A DNA stretch of 64,000 nt from RYN-230 sp963717125 (GTDB lineage Bacteria; Actinomycetota; Actinomycetes; Streptosporangiales; Streptosporangiaceae): assembly GCA_963717125.1 (NCBI GenBank), contig CAVQVG010000019.1:1-64000 (forward strand), given 5' to 3'. A program made the translations under genes and the position numbers. The notes beneath the pieces are model-generated. The model was not told the origin of the DNA. It searched no databases and worked only from the letters and a program-made list of their open reading frames with translations. Positions 49,374-58,444 of the stretch are shown one piece after another (the stretch's first letter is position 1; every line of letters starts with the position of its first letter).

Positions 49374-50120
49374 ATGACGGGCCCGGAGTCTGCCGCGCGC
49401 TGGAGCGCCGCCCTCGTGTCGCGGGCGGGCGGCTATCTCCGCAATCCGGTGCACTCGGACCGCGTCACGTGTGCTGTCTGCACCACCCCGGTGGACGGTT
49501 ACCAGCGCTGCATCCCATGCAACGGGCACCGCAACCTTCCCGGGCTCGCCGACACAGTCGCATTCCTCACCTACGCGGTAGCTGGCCAGCAGTCCGGCTA
49601 CGTCATGCGCGGCTATAAAGCACCCAAGCCCCTGGAAGAGCACCGCGCCATCGTGGCCTTGCTTCTCCTTGCCGCGTTATCCAGGCATGCCCAGTGTCCG
49701 GGCGTACTAGCCGGCACATCAGGGACGCACTGGGCCACCGTCCCGTCCCTGCCGGCCAAGCCAGGTGAACATCCATTCCATGCGATCGTCAGCAAGATCG
49801 CGCCCTGGTCAGAGGTCCCGCTCACTGCTGCCGCCAGCGCGCCACAGCCACGCGTCATTAGCCGGGAGCACTTCCACGCGAGCAGTCAACTGCCAGCGGA
49901 CGCTCACGTGCTCCTGTTAGACGACACCTGGGCCACCGGCGGGCACGCCCAGTCAGCCGTTCTCGGGCTCCGTGCCGCGGGCGCGGCACACGTTTCGCTG
50001 CTGGTGGTTGCCCGCTGGATCAAGGCAGACTTCGGCGACAACGCCGCCTTCTTACGGGGTCTCGCCGACCGCGACTATGATCCCGAGGTCTGCCCCTGGA
50101 CGGGAAGCGACTGTCCCTAG
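49374..50120 (+). CDS. ComF-like phosphoribosyltransferase
   Basis: 248 residues. An N-terminal zinc-ribbon (CAVCTTPVDGYQRCIPC, ~33-49) and a C-terminal type I PRTase fold with the PRPP loop HVLLLDDTWATGGHAQSAVL are the ComF layout; GYKAPKPLEEHRAIVALLLL in the middle also fits (ComF proteins have YKYxG here). It starts 2 nt after the dprA stop. ComF is required for DNA uptake in several transformable bacteria. The DprA-ComF couple is striking, since no other competence gene is present. Confidence 0.78.
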   Translation: MTGPESAARWSAALVSRAGGYLRNPVHSDRVTCAVCTTPVDGYQRCIPCNGHRNLPGLADTVAFLTYAVAGQQSGYVMRGYKAPKPLEEHRAIVALLLLAALSRHAQCPGVLAGTSGTHWATVPSLPAKPGEHPFHAIVSKIAPWSEVPLTAAASAPQPRVISREHFHASSQLPADAHVLLLDDTWATGGHAQSAVLGLRAAGAAHVSLLVVARWIKADFGDNAAFLRGLADRDYDPEVCPWTGSDCP

Positions 50121-50225
50121 GGGGCGCCCGGGTCATCTTCACCGCTTGCCGCGTGCACCGCGTGGTTGGACGATAGCGGTGTGTCGAGCAGCAGCCCCGG
50201 CGAAGAGCGCTGTAAGGCCTGCGGC

Positions 50226-50543
50226 TCAGACTCGGCCATCGTCGGCTGGGTCAGGGTGGCCAGCGTCTGCGCCGTCGGCGGGCTCGTAGCCCCGGGCTTG
50301 CGGCGCCCCGAGGGACTGCTGCACTGCCGGGGGGTCGGCGTTCGGCTGATCGAGCCGCGCCAAGCCCTCGTGCAACTCGGCGCGCAGATCGTTGATCGCC
50401 TTTTCGTTATTCGTGACAGCCGTATCCCGGAGCCGGTTAAGCATAGCTGAGACGTGCTTCTCAGTTCGTTTACCGAAGGTTACGGCGACCACCAGGGTGG
50501 CTATTCCGACCGCCAGCACGGCAATCGCGAGGATGATCTCCAT
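50226..50543 (-). CDS. Small single-pass membrane protein
   Basis: 105 residues. One hydrophobic helix at the start (MEIILAIAVLAVGIATLVVA), then a charged helical stretch (RTEKHVSAMLNRLRDTAVTN to LRAELHEGLARLDQ) that could form a coiled coil, and a disordered Pro/Ala tail. Unknown function. It starts 15 nt after the stop of the next membrane protein gene, so they form a pair. Confidence 0.55.
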   Translation of the reverse strand: MEIILAIAVLAVGIATLVVAVTFGKRTEKHVSAMLNRLRDTAVTNNEKAINDLRAELHEGLARLDQPNADPPAVQQSLGAPQARGYEPADGADAGHPDPADDGRV

Positions 50544-50558
50544 CCGGACGGTCCGGCC

Positions 50559-50885
50559 TCAGCCGCGTAGTGCGGCTGCGGTCAGGACAACGGTGGCTAT
50601 CGCTACGGCGAGCGCGAGTGCGCACGCTAATACGATCAGCCAGCTGAAGGACGACGGGGCCGTCGCGGGCAGGTCAGTCGCGACGGTGATCGCCTGATCG
50701 GCAGCGGTCTGGGGATGGGGATCAGTGTGGCCGCTGGTAGCGGTGTCGCTTTTACTGGCCGTCTGGGACTGAGGAGCAGATGCGGAATGAGCAGGGGCAG
50801 TGGCAGCGGGGTCATTGTGGCTTGGCGGGGATGCGGCGGCAAACGCCACACCCAGGACGACGGCGACAACGAAGCCTTTCTTCAT
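50559..50885 (-). CDS. Small exported or membrane protein with two hydrophobic ends
   Basis: 108 residues from the ATG at 50885 (MKKGFVVAVVLGVAFAAASP), which gives a good signal peptide. The middle is Ser/Thr/Ala/His-rich and disordered; the C-terminus is a second helix (SWLIVLACALALAVAIATVV). Likely membrane-bound with an extracellular low-complexity segment. The 244 bp upstream to 51129 hold no gene I can support. Confidence 0.5.
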   Translation of the reverse strand: MKKGFVVAVVLGVAFAAASPPSHNDPAATAPAHSASAPQSQTASKSDTATSGHTDPHPQTAADQAITVATDLPATAPSSFSWLIVLACALALAVAIATVVLTAAALRG

Positions 50886-51129
50886 GATCGAAAAATCCTC
50901 GCTCGATATGACGCGATCCGCCAACATTGTCGCTGCCATCTCGTCGCGTTACTAGAGCCGCCCGCAGATAATCTCGGCCAAATCCAGTCATGGGCTATCA
51001 AGGGCGGCGCTCGGTGTTTATCATGCAATTTTCCGATCAAATTGCTCAGCGTAGCCCCCGTTCCGGTCCGACGGCCCCTGTGCCCGTCTACCAGCCCGTG
51101 TTCCGGTCTACCGGCCTCCCCTTTGCGGT

Positions 51130-51942
51130 CTATTGGTTCCGGTAGGCCTGCAGGGCCAGTGGGTGCTCTGGGCCGAGGATCAGCGGCTGACCGGCCTGCT
51201 CGGCCGCCCTCTTCTGCGCGGCCAACTGCGACCCGGGCGTGGCGTACAGCACGTGCACCCGGCCGTCCCCGCTCCCACGCGCGGCCAACGGCGCCACCGC
51301 GGCCGGGTTCCCCTGCGCGTCGGTCACCCAGAGCTGGAAATCGTCGCGCTTGAACAGCTGGATGTCCGCGATCGGGGTGGGATAGTGATGCACCCCGCCA
51401 GGCTCCGGGTCCGCGGCCGCAGCGTCCTGAACCCCGCCTGCGGGCAGTACGCCGGTGTGGAACGTGGGATGCAGCGGCACTCCGGCATTGAAGATCGAGT
51501 CAGTCCATTTCGCGATCCCGGTGGCGTCCGTGATGGGTGTGTCCAGCAGTCCATCCGGGTCCAGTTCGTGCTTGATCTCCGGCGCGAGCAGGTCGTAGAG
51601 CCGCTTCGCGTTCTGCCTCAGCAAATCGATCTTGCTGGGCTCAGCACACCACTGGGCTGACCACTCGACGCCGGCCAGGTTGCGGACCATGAACCAGCCT
51701 TGGGCGTCCTTGAGCCACAGCGCACCGCCGTGGTGGTCCTGGAACGGCCCGGGTCCGTAGATTAACCCGGTCGCCTGGCTCGCGATCTCATTCATCTGGC
51801 GCCGGGCGGCCACGTACTCCGGGGAGTCCTGGCGGGTCGGGTGGTCGGGGACGTCGATCGTCCACCCATGCGTCTCGGTCTCGGTGTGATCGGGACCGGC
51901 GCCCTGATCACTGGGCTGGCTGTTCGGTGTGTCCGTCACCAC
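51130..51942 (-). CDS. DUF6424-like hypothetical protein
   Basis: 270 residues. The start HGWTIDVPDHPTRQDSPEYV, the centre GLIYGPGPFQDHHGGALWLK and DAQGWFMVRNLAGVEWSAQW, and DTPITDATGIAKWTDSIFNA with VHHYPTPIADIQLFKRDDFQ fit a conserved actinobacterial family that I recall as DUF6424. No signal peptide, no enzyme motif. GTG start at 51942. Confidence 0.65.
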   Translation of the reverse strand: MVTDTPNSQPSDQGAGPDHTETETHGWTIDVPDHPTRQDSPEYVAARRQMNEIASQATGLIYGPGPFQDHHGGALWLKDAQGWFMVRNLAGVEWSAQWCAEPSKIDLLRQNAKRLYDLLAPEIKHELDPDGLLDTPITDATGIAKWTDSIFNAGVPLHPTFHTGVLPAGGVQDAAAADPEPGGVHHYPTPIADIQLFKRDDFQLWVTDAQGNPAAVAPLAARGSGDGRVHVLYATPGSQLAAQKRAAEQAGQPLILGPEHPLALQAYRNQ

Positions 51943-52286
51943 GGCTGACTCCGTTCACGTCATAGGCCATAGGCAGCTCGCTACATGAGAACTTCGCGTG
52001 TCCCGGGCGGCTGGCGCAAGAGTTTGCGGCGGTACGGCGCGGGACATAGGCGGCGGCCCGGGCTCAGGCCGCCCCTGGACTCACGGCGGCCGCGCAGCTC
52101 ACGCCGGCGCAGACGAAACCGGACATGGAATGCTTCATGTGCTTAAATGAGGACTTTGGGCAGGGGGGATCCGGTCGGCCTGGGGGTGTGCTGACCGATG
52201 GCCGGCCACCGGGCGCGCCGTTGACGCCGGGCCGGTGATGGTCCGGACCCACTGCTCCAGCTCGGCCCAGGGGGAAGGTGGGGCAC
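51943..52286. other. Intergenic region, no gene seen
   Basis: 344 bp between the divergent DUF6424-like gene and the beta-helix gene. No frame with coding character is seen. GGGGGAAGG at 52270-52278 is the ribosome-binding site of the next gene. Confidence 0.4.
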
Positions 52287-53567
52287 ATGAGGTCACTTAA
52301 AGTCGGCCTGATTGCCGGCTCGCTGCTGACGCCACTGCTCATAGCAGGGGCAATGCTGGCCCAGGCCGGGCCGGCCGCAGCAAGTACGGCCGGCCATCAA
52401 GGCGCCGTGTTCGTCGCGAAGAACGCGAGTTCGTCCGGCTCGGGCCAGTCGTGCAGCTCGGCCAAGTACTCGACCATCCAGGCCGGGCTCAACGCGGCCC
52501 CGGCCTGGTCGACCGTCGTGGTCTGCCCGGGGAGCTACCACGAGCAGGTCGTCATCAAGAAGCCGGTGTCACTGGTCGGCCTGCACGCCGCCATCAACGA
52601 ACGGGGTGTCACACCCAGCCTGGTGGTGAACGTGCCCCATGTCGGGAAGCTGAGCATCTTCGCCGGCCTGGTGATCCTCAGCTCGAACGTGCGCGTGCAG
52701 GGCTTCCAGGTCACCAACGCCCTGGGTGAGGGGATCCTGGCCGCCGGGGTACGCGGCGACATCAGCAACGTCACCATCCGGCACAACGCGGTGCTGCACA
52801 ACGACCTCGGCGGTGGCGTGCCGCCGGCCTCGACCTATTTCGAGTGCGCGCCAGCGGGCCCGGTTCCCGGTGACTGCGGGGAGGGCGTGCACTTCATCGC
52901 CGTCGCGAACTCTACGGTGAACGGCAACCTCATCGCGCACAACTCGGGCGGGGTGCTGCTCACCGACGAGACCGGCCCGACGCACAACAACCTGATCGCG
53001 AACAACATCGTCACCCGCAATGAAAGCGACTGCGGCATTACCGTGCCCGGGCACAACCCGGCCGCGGTGAACGCCAAGGGACAGCCACAGCCCAGCGTCG
53101 CGGGCGTCTACGACAACGTCATCGCGCACAACGTGGTCACCTTCAACGGCCTGAAGGGTGACGGAGCGGGAGTCCTGTTCGCCAACGCCTCGGCGGGCAC
53201 CGGGTCGTACAACAACCTGGTCATCGGCAACTTCATCGCCGGGAACGGGCTGTCCGGCGTGACCATGCACGCGCACACGATCAAGCCCGGCCAGTTCGAG
53301 CTGCTCAGCGGCAACAAGATCATCGGAAACCGGATCGGGACGAACAACATCGACGGCGACACGCTGGACGCGCCGGCCTCGCCCAAGGACCTGAAGACCA
53401 CGGGTGTGCTGGTGTTCTCCGGCGGCACCCCGGTCACGGTGGTCATCGCGCACAACCACATCTTCAACAACCACTTCGGGATCTGGCTGAGCAAGCCAGT
53501 CACGGCGTTCGGACTCGGCACGAACACGTTCCACAACGTGATCAAGCCGATTTCGGCCGGCCACTGA
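52287..53567 (+). CDS. Secreted right-handed beta-helix (NosD/pectate-lyase-like) protein
   Basis: 426 residues. The signal peptide MRSLKVGLIAGSLLTPLLIA ends near PAAASTAG. Then YSTIQAGLNAAPAWSTVVVC and PGSYHEQVVIKKPVSLVGL start the helix, with many repeated NNLIANNIVTRN-, NVIAHNVVTFNG- and NLVIGNFIAGNG-type coils. The fold is shared by carbohydrate lyases and NosD; no catalytic set can be assigned, so it may bind or cut an extracellular polysaccharide. ATG at 52287 with a strong Shine-Dalgarno 8 nt upstream. Confidence 0.85.
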   Translation: MRSLKVGLIAGSLLTPLLIAGAMLAQAGPAAASTAGHQGAVFVAKNASSSGSGQSCSSAKYSTIQAGLNAAPAWSTVVVCPGSYHEQVVIKKPVSLVGLHAAINERGVTPSLVVNVPHVGKLSIFAGLVILSSNVRVQGFQVTNALGEGILAAGVRGDISNVTIRHNAVLHNDLGGGVPPASTYFECAPAGPVPGDCGEGVHFIAVANSTVNGNLIAHNSGGVLLTDETGPTHNNLIANNIVTRNESDCGITVPGHNPAAVNAKGQPQPSVAGVYDNVIAHNVVTFNGLKGDGAGVLFANASAGTGSYNNLVIGNFIAGNGLSGVTMHAHTIKPGQFELLSGNKIIGNRIGTNNIDGDTLDAPASPKDLKTTGVLVFSGGTPVTVVIAHNHIFNNHFGIWLSKPVTAFGLGTNTFHNVIKPISAGH

Positions 53568-53662
53568 ATGCGGCCACTGAATTAGGCGCCAGGGAGCGGC
53601 CCCGGCCAGCAACAGTCAGCTGGCCGGGGCCGCTGCCGCGCCGGACGCACGCGCCGTGAACG

Positions 53663-53855
53663 GTGCAGTACTGGAACGCCAGCGCGTTCGTGGACGCGCC
53701 GAACCCGGGCACACACCCGATCGCGGACAACACGTTTCATCGCGGTCACGTTCGGCTCGGTCACCACGACCAAGCTGCGGGTCGTGCCGCAGAGCGGGCT
53801 CGGCTCGGTCGGCGTGATCCAGTGGGTGGTACCCACCGTCCCGGGCAGCGGCTGA
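53663..53855 (+). pseudogene. C-terminal F5/8-type-C-like domain remnant
   Basis: The plus strand reads VQYWNASAFVDAPNPGTHPI, then after a frame change FIAVTFGSVTTTKLRVVPQS and GLGSVGVIQWVVPTVPGSG before TGA. The pattern VQYWNGSAWV...FTFxxVTTTKIRV is typical of discoidin-like domains at the end of secreted glycoside hydrolases. No 5' part is present and the frame is broken. The rest of 53568-53957 shows nothing else. Confidence 0.4.
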
Positions 53856-53957
53856 CCTCGCCACCCGGGGAGGTGGACCTGCGCGGCCAGACCAGCGCCG
53901 CACAGGTCCGCGCGGATCCTCGCGCGTCCGGGCTTGCGGCGCGGTGCGGCGCGCCGG

Positions 53958-55727
53958 TCAGCTGAGCAGCAGCGACCGCAGGTGCCGCACCGCGGGCGAG
54001 CCGTGCGCCAGCACCGCGTCGTGCAACTGCCGCTCGGTCCACTCCGGCCGCGCCGCGCGCAGCCTGGCCACCAGGTCGCTGACCTCGGTGTACCCGACGT
54101 AATAGGTGGACAGCTGGGTGGCGGTGAGCTGCGCCCGCCGCCACTTGCCCGCCGCCTCGCCCTCTTCCTGGAAGCCACGCCCGGTCATCAGCGCCATCGC
54201 GCCGGCTTCAGCCAGGTCGCCGCAGTGCACCCGGACGTCCAGGATGGTGTTGATGATCATGCGCAGCCGCATCTTGAGCTGCTGCATCCGGACCGCGTCG
54301 GGATTTCCCTCGCCCGGGTAGCCGTGCCGCGCCATCAGTTCCTCGGCGTACACCGCCCAGCCCTCGACGAACGACCCGGACCAGAACGCTGCGCGCACCA
54401 GCGTGCCGCCGCGGAACCGGCGCGCATGCCCCAGCTGCAACACGTGTCCCGGCATAGCCTCGTGCACCACGAGGTTCTGCACCATGTGCCGGTTGTACTC
54501 CCGGTAAAACGACCGGACCCGGTCTTCGGCCCAGTCCCGGGGCGCCGGCGACACGGCCACGAACGTCGGCTGCCCGGCCGTCTCCAGCGGCCCGGGCGCG
54601 TCGCAGTACGCGACGGCCACGCCACGATCGATCTCCGGCATCTCGATGACGTCCACCTGATCGTCCGGTGCGGTAACCAGACCACTTTCTTTGATGAACG
54701 CCAGTGCCTGGTGATATGCCCGTTCGACCAGTGCGAGGATCGTCGTGTCGTCGGGCGCGTCCGCGGCCAGTTCGCCCAGGACTCGCCGTACCAGGTCCGC
54801 GGGGTTACCGCCGCCGGCCCCCAGCCGCGCCGCCGTCTTACCGTCGCCGGCCCCCAGCCGCGCCGCCGTCTTACCGTCGCCGGCCCCCAGCCGGGCCGCA
54901 GAGCCTCCGCCCCCCATCCCCAGCCGCTCCGCGATCTCGGCGATCTGGCCTGTCGTCTCGTCCAGGTCAGCCTGGGCGCGGGCCAGCAGTTCCTCCGGTG
55001 CGATGCCGGATTCCAGGGTGTGGTGCAGCTTGCGGGCGAACAGCTCCGGCCCGATCTGCGGATCACGGAAACCCGCGCCCTGGGCACCGTCCGCGAGCCG
55101 CTGCTCCAGCCAGCGGCGATGGTCCGCGACCGCGGCCAGCGCCGCGGCCCGCGCGGCCGCCAGCTCTCCGGGCACCTGGCCGTCCGGCGCGCCGGCTATC
55201 GCGCGGTCCAGTTCCGCGCCGATCAACCGCTCGGTCCCCTCGAACTGGCTGACCGCGGTCTCCAGGTGCACCCGGGGCATCTGGTCCGCCGCCACGGAAC
55301 GCGCCGCCGCCAGCGCGTCCGGGACCGCCGCCAGCCGCTTGGCCAGGCTGGCCAGCCGGATCGGCAGCGGTGCGAAATCCCGGGCCAGCAGCAGGTAGAT
55401 CGCCCGCCCGGGGTTGGCCAGCATCGGGTTCCACTCGTGCTCGCGCAGCTCGGTGGTGGCGAACAGGACCCTCTCCAGCTGAGCGAACAGGATCTGCGCG
55501 TCCACCCGGTACTCCGCGGACAGCTGGCCCAGGTTGACGGCCATAGCCTCGGCGAGCCGGTCCGCGCACCAGCGGGCCAGCTCGTCGTAGTGCCCGGCCG
55601 TGCCGATGGTGAGCCGGTCGTCGTAGCCGTGCTCGCCGAGCAGGGTGGCCAGTTCCGGCCGGCGCTCCAGCAGGCCGTCCACGGTGGACCGGGCCAGCGC
55701 GGCGAACGAGGCGTCAGCATCAGGCAT
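53958..55727 (-). CDS. DUF885 family (metallopeptidase-like) protein
   Basis: 589 residues. The family hallmark HEAMPGHVLQLGHARRFRGG is a zinc-site-like HExxxxH motif, with VEGWAVYAEELMARHGYPGE and LTATQLSTYYVGYTEV later. DUF885 proteins are helical and gluzincin-like, and may be carboxypeptidases or lyases; activity is unproven. ATG at 55727 (MPDADASFAALARSTV) is chosen because the frame upstream loses family likeness. Near the middle a 33-bp tandem repeat adds (TAARLGAGDGK)n. Cytoplasmic by sequence. Confidence 0.87.
   Translation of the reverse strand: MPDADASFAALARSTVDGLLERRPELATLLGEHGYDDRLTIGTAGHYDELARWCADRLAEAMAVNLGQLSAEYRVDAQILFAQLERVLFATTELREHEWNPMLANPGRAIYLLLARDFAPLPIRLASLAKRLAAVPDALAAARSVAADQMPRVHLETAVSQFEGTERLIGAELDRAIAGAPDGQVPGELAAARAAALAAVADHRRWLEQRLADGAQGAGFRDPQIGPELFARKLHHTLESGIAPEELLARAQADLDETTGQIAEIAERLGMGGGGSAARLGAGDGKTAARLGAGDGKTAARLGAGGGNPADLVRRVLGELAADAPDDTTILALVERAYHQALAFIKESGLVTAPDDQVDVIEMPEIDRGVAVAYCDAPGPLETAGQPTFVAVSPAPRDWAEDRVRSFYREYNRHMVQNLVVHEAMPGHVLQLGHARRFRGGTLVRAAFWSGSFVEGWAVYAEELMARHGYPGEGNPDAVRMQQLKMRLRMIINTILDVRVHCGDLAEAGAMALMTGRGFQEEGEAAGKWRRAQLTATQLSTYYVGYTEVSDLVARLRAARPEWTERQLHDAVLAHGSPAVRHLRSLLLS
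54805..54900. repeat. 33-bp tandem repeat (~2.9 copies) within the DUF885 gene
   Basis: Units at 54805-54837, 54838-54870 and 54871 to about 54900 differ at only a few bases. They code for 11-residue repeats of SAARLGAGDGK type. The period keeps the frame, so copy number may vary between strains without breaking the gene. Confidence 0.85.
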
Positions 55728-55895
55728 GAGCTCGACTATAGAGACGGACCTATCCGCACACCCTGGTGCCGTCCACGCGACACTCGCGTCAACATCATGA
55801 CCCGGGCGGCTCGGTGGTCCACGAAGCTGCCCCGTTTCCAACCGCATGAATGAATCATTCAGCCGCGCCGGCGATTGTCGACGGAGAGCTTTGTG

Positions 55896-56012
55896 ATGTT
55901 CCCAGGCCGGATCTTCCGCTACCCGCGGGGCGACGCGGCGGGCCGGGCTGAGGCGCAGGCGTACGGGCGGCAGGTGGCCATCCCGGAGCCGCAGCTGGAC
56001 TGGACGGTCTGA
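55896..56012 (+). CDS. Very small ORF or C-terminal gene remnant
   Basis: 38 codons beginning MFPGRIFRYPRGDAAGRAEA and ending QVAIPEPQLDWTV. The ending looks like a conserved protein terminus, and the frame is open back to a stop near 55850 without another ATG. It may be the end of a truncated gene. Low support. Confidence 0.25.
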   Translation: MFPGRIFRYPRGDAAGRAEAQAYGRQVAIPEPQLDWTV

Positions 56013-56014
56013 GG

Positions 56015-56518
56015 TCAGCCGAACAGAGTGCCCTGGCTCATCTCCGGCGGGAGCGGGCCGAGGTCCTCGTCCCGGACCACCGTGCCGTCACCCCGGATGT
56101 GCCGCACGGGAATCCCCTGGGCGGTGAGCACCTGGCCGACCAGCAACCGCCGGTGGCAACGCCGTGGATCTTCCTCGCTGCACAGCATCGCCACCCGCTG
56201 CCCGTCCGACTCGGCCAGCAGCCGCCGCAGCCCGGCGTTGAACCGCTCCGTCCTGGCCAGCGCGCCGTAATGGACGCGCCCGTCACTGCCGTAGAACTCT
56301 GGCTCCGGCGGGCGCCCGCCCAGTTCTGCGCCCAGGAAGAGGTAGCTGAGCCCGGCCGCCAGCAGTGCGGCGCTGAACTTCTCGCGATTGAACTGCGGGT
56401 TGTAGCGGGAAAACGGCCGCGAACGGATATCCGCGACGAGCTCAATCCCGGGCTCCCGCAACACGCCGACTAGGGCGGGGAGTTCATGCCTGGAGTGGCC
56501 CACGGTCCATATCGTCAT
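56015..56518 (-). CDS. DUF488 family protein
   Basis: 167 residues. MTIWTVGHSRHELPALVGVL, VADIRSRPFSRYNPQFNREK, LGAELGGRP and VAMLCSEEDPRRCHRRLLVG are the typical DUF488 motifs, with the Cys-Ser-Glu-Glu/Arg-Cys-His cluster conserved. The biochemical role is unknown. ATG start. Confidence 0.92.
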   Translation of the reverse strand: MTIWTVGHSRHELPALVGVLREPGIELVADIRSRPFSRYNPQFNREKFSAALLAAGLSYLFLGAELGGRPPEPEFYGSDGRVHYGALARTERFNAGLRRLLAESDGQRVAMLCSEEDPRRCHRRLLVGQVLTAQGIPVRHIRGDGTVVRDEDLGPLPPEMSQGTLFG

Positions 56519-56541
56519 CCCACGTCCGAGGCTACGCCGCC

Positions 56542-56724
56542 CTACTGGCTGGTCAGCAGCGCCTCGACGGCGCGGCGGCGAGGCCGGACGTCCGTGCTGA
56601 CCCGGGCCCGGCCTACCGCTGCCGCTTCAAAGAAACGGAGATCGTACGTGGTGAAGCGGTCCAGTTCAGCCGGTGACAGCTCGCCTGCGGAGTAGTCCGC
56701 GCCATAGGTGACTGCCATGCTCAC
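56542..56724 (-). CDS. Small hypothetical ORF
   Basis: 60 codons (or 58 from MAVTYGADYSAGELSPAELD). Fairly hydrophilic, with FTTYDLRFFEAAAVGRARVS in the middle. No family recognised and no clear ribosome-binding site. Possibly a real small gene, but support is weak. The following 106 bp holds no other feature. Confidence 0.3.
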   Translation of the reverse strand: MSMAVTYGADYSAGELSPAELDRFTTYDLRFFEAAAVGRARVSTDVRPRRRAVEALLTSQ

Positions 56725-56830
56725 TTGTTCACCCGGGCGTGAGGCGGCGCAAGCGCGACGGCGGAAACCTGGCTTTGGGGTAAACGAACGCAGTCCGGCC
56801 GTCCCTTCGCCGCCCGCAGCGTCCCGGCGG

Positions 56831-58197
56831 TTACTTGATGAGCACGTTGTTCGCGGTCGATGAGATGGCGGTAGCCCCCGAGGCGATCATGACCGGAGTC
56901 AGCGCGGAGTTCAGGTAGCCGTCGCCGAGCTGCCCTTCGAAGCTGACGCCCCAGGCGTAGACGTTCCCGGTGCTCGACACGGCATACGACGTGGCCGAGC
57001 CGGTCGCCAGGCTCTGGTACGTCACCCCCGCCGGGGCGTGGAAGCGGACCGGCGCGGAGGCCATGGCCCGGCTTCCGTCGCCCAGCTGTCCGGCCCGGTC
57101 GTTCCCCCAGGACCACAGGGAGCCGTCCGCCAGCAAGACGAGCGTCTGCCCGTTGTTCCAGATGGACCCGCCCTGGGCCACCTGGGTGACCGCGCTCCGC
57201 AGGTGCACCCGGACCGGGACAGCTGACGAGCGGCCGGCTTTCCCGTCGCCGAGCTGGCCGGCCCCGGCATACCCCCAGTCGAAGTATTTCCCGTTGGCCA
57301 GCAGCGCGCCGGAGTTGGCGAACGCGGCCACCAGCTTGACCACGGGCAGCCCGGCGAGCCTGGTCACCTCGGCCGGCCGGATGCTGTTGTGCCAGCTGCC
57401 GTCGCCCAGGTCGCCGTCGATATTCTGGCCGCAGGCATAGACGGTGCCGCCCGCGTCATACAGCGCGTGCGTGCTCGCCCCGGCCAGGGCGGTCACGTGG
57501 GACAGCGGCAGCTGCACCGGGGTAGCGTAACGCTTCGTGTTGCCTAGGCAGAGTTCGCCGCCGCCATTGTTGCCCCAGCCCCAGACGTTGCCATTGGTGT
57601 CGACGGCCAGCCCGGTGTCGTACGGCATCGCATCGGCAGGTATCGACGCGATCTTCACCCCGGCCGGGAAGCGCACCTGCACCGGCGTGCTGAACGAGTT
57701 CTCCAGGCTGCCGTCGCCCAGCTCACCGTCAGTGCCCAGGCCCCACGCGTACAGGCTCCCGTCGGTCAGCAGCGCGTACTCGGTCGAGTTCGAGGTGCCG
57801 ATCTCGGCCACGGCGCCGGGCAGCGTCAGGGTGACCGGCGAGGCCAGCGTGTCCACGTTGCCGTTGGTGTTGCCGAAGAACGAGCCCCAGTGCTGCAGCG
57901 CCGTGGTGGCCGGAGACGTCAGCGCGGGCGACACCAGCACGGACGGCGTGGCCAGCGCGCCGACCGACGGTGCGGGCACGGGCGCGGAGGACTGCACCGC
58001 GGTCACGGCGGAGGAGCGGTGCCCCGGGGGGCCGGCTGGGCGCCGGACATACTGCCCGGCGCGGCGGCCGGCCAGTAACTCGCCGAGCAGCCGGCCGTGC
58101 CCACTCCGCCCGCGCACACCAGGGCCGCGACGGCCAAAAAAACGCGGCACCTAACGGACAGTAAATTGGCCGCGACATTCTGCACCGACTTCTTCAC
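56831..58197 (-). CDS. RCC1-repeat lipoprotein, apparent frameshift near the N-terminus
   Basis: The frame from 58197 starts MKKSVQNVAANLLSVRCRVF with a hydrophobic stretch and lipobox VGTAGC, but runs to a stop at 58003. A second frame, open from 58150, carries the main body: seven or so RCC1 repeats (YALLTDGSLYAWGLGTDGEL, DTNGNVWGWGNNGGGELCLG, LLADGSLWSWGNDRAGQLGD). The two join if one base is added or removed near the run CCCCGGGGGG at ~58020. I infer one secreted lipoprotein with a seven-bladed RCC1 propeller, either a pseudogene or miscounted homopolymer. Propellers of this type bind ligands outside the cell. Confidence 0.72.
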
Positions 58198-58444
58198 CCG
58201 CCCAATATAGGAAAAACAGGACCCCGCCGGAGGCCGATCAAGCCCGGTGCTCCCCGGGCGCGTGATCCGCGGGTATGACCCGGTCTGGCCCTGGCCCCGC
58301 GGGCCTCGCTGCGGAGAGCAGCACGATGGCAGGCGGCCTGTGGGGGTCGCGCCTTCCTGGGGGTGACCGCATTACTTGACAGAACGGTGCGTAGCGAGAA
58401 GCCTCGGTTGTTGTTGTGTCTTTTCTCCACTCGTACCCGGGGGT

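Noticed and set aside
50715..51353. 212-codon plus-strand frame over the small membrane protein region
   Set aside because: Composition becomes Arg/Pro/Ala-rich and it overlaps two better minus-strand genes.
53934..55853. Plus-strand frame of ~640 codons over the DUF885 gene
   Set aside because: Antisense shadow; the DUF885 motif HEAMPGH lies on the minus strand.
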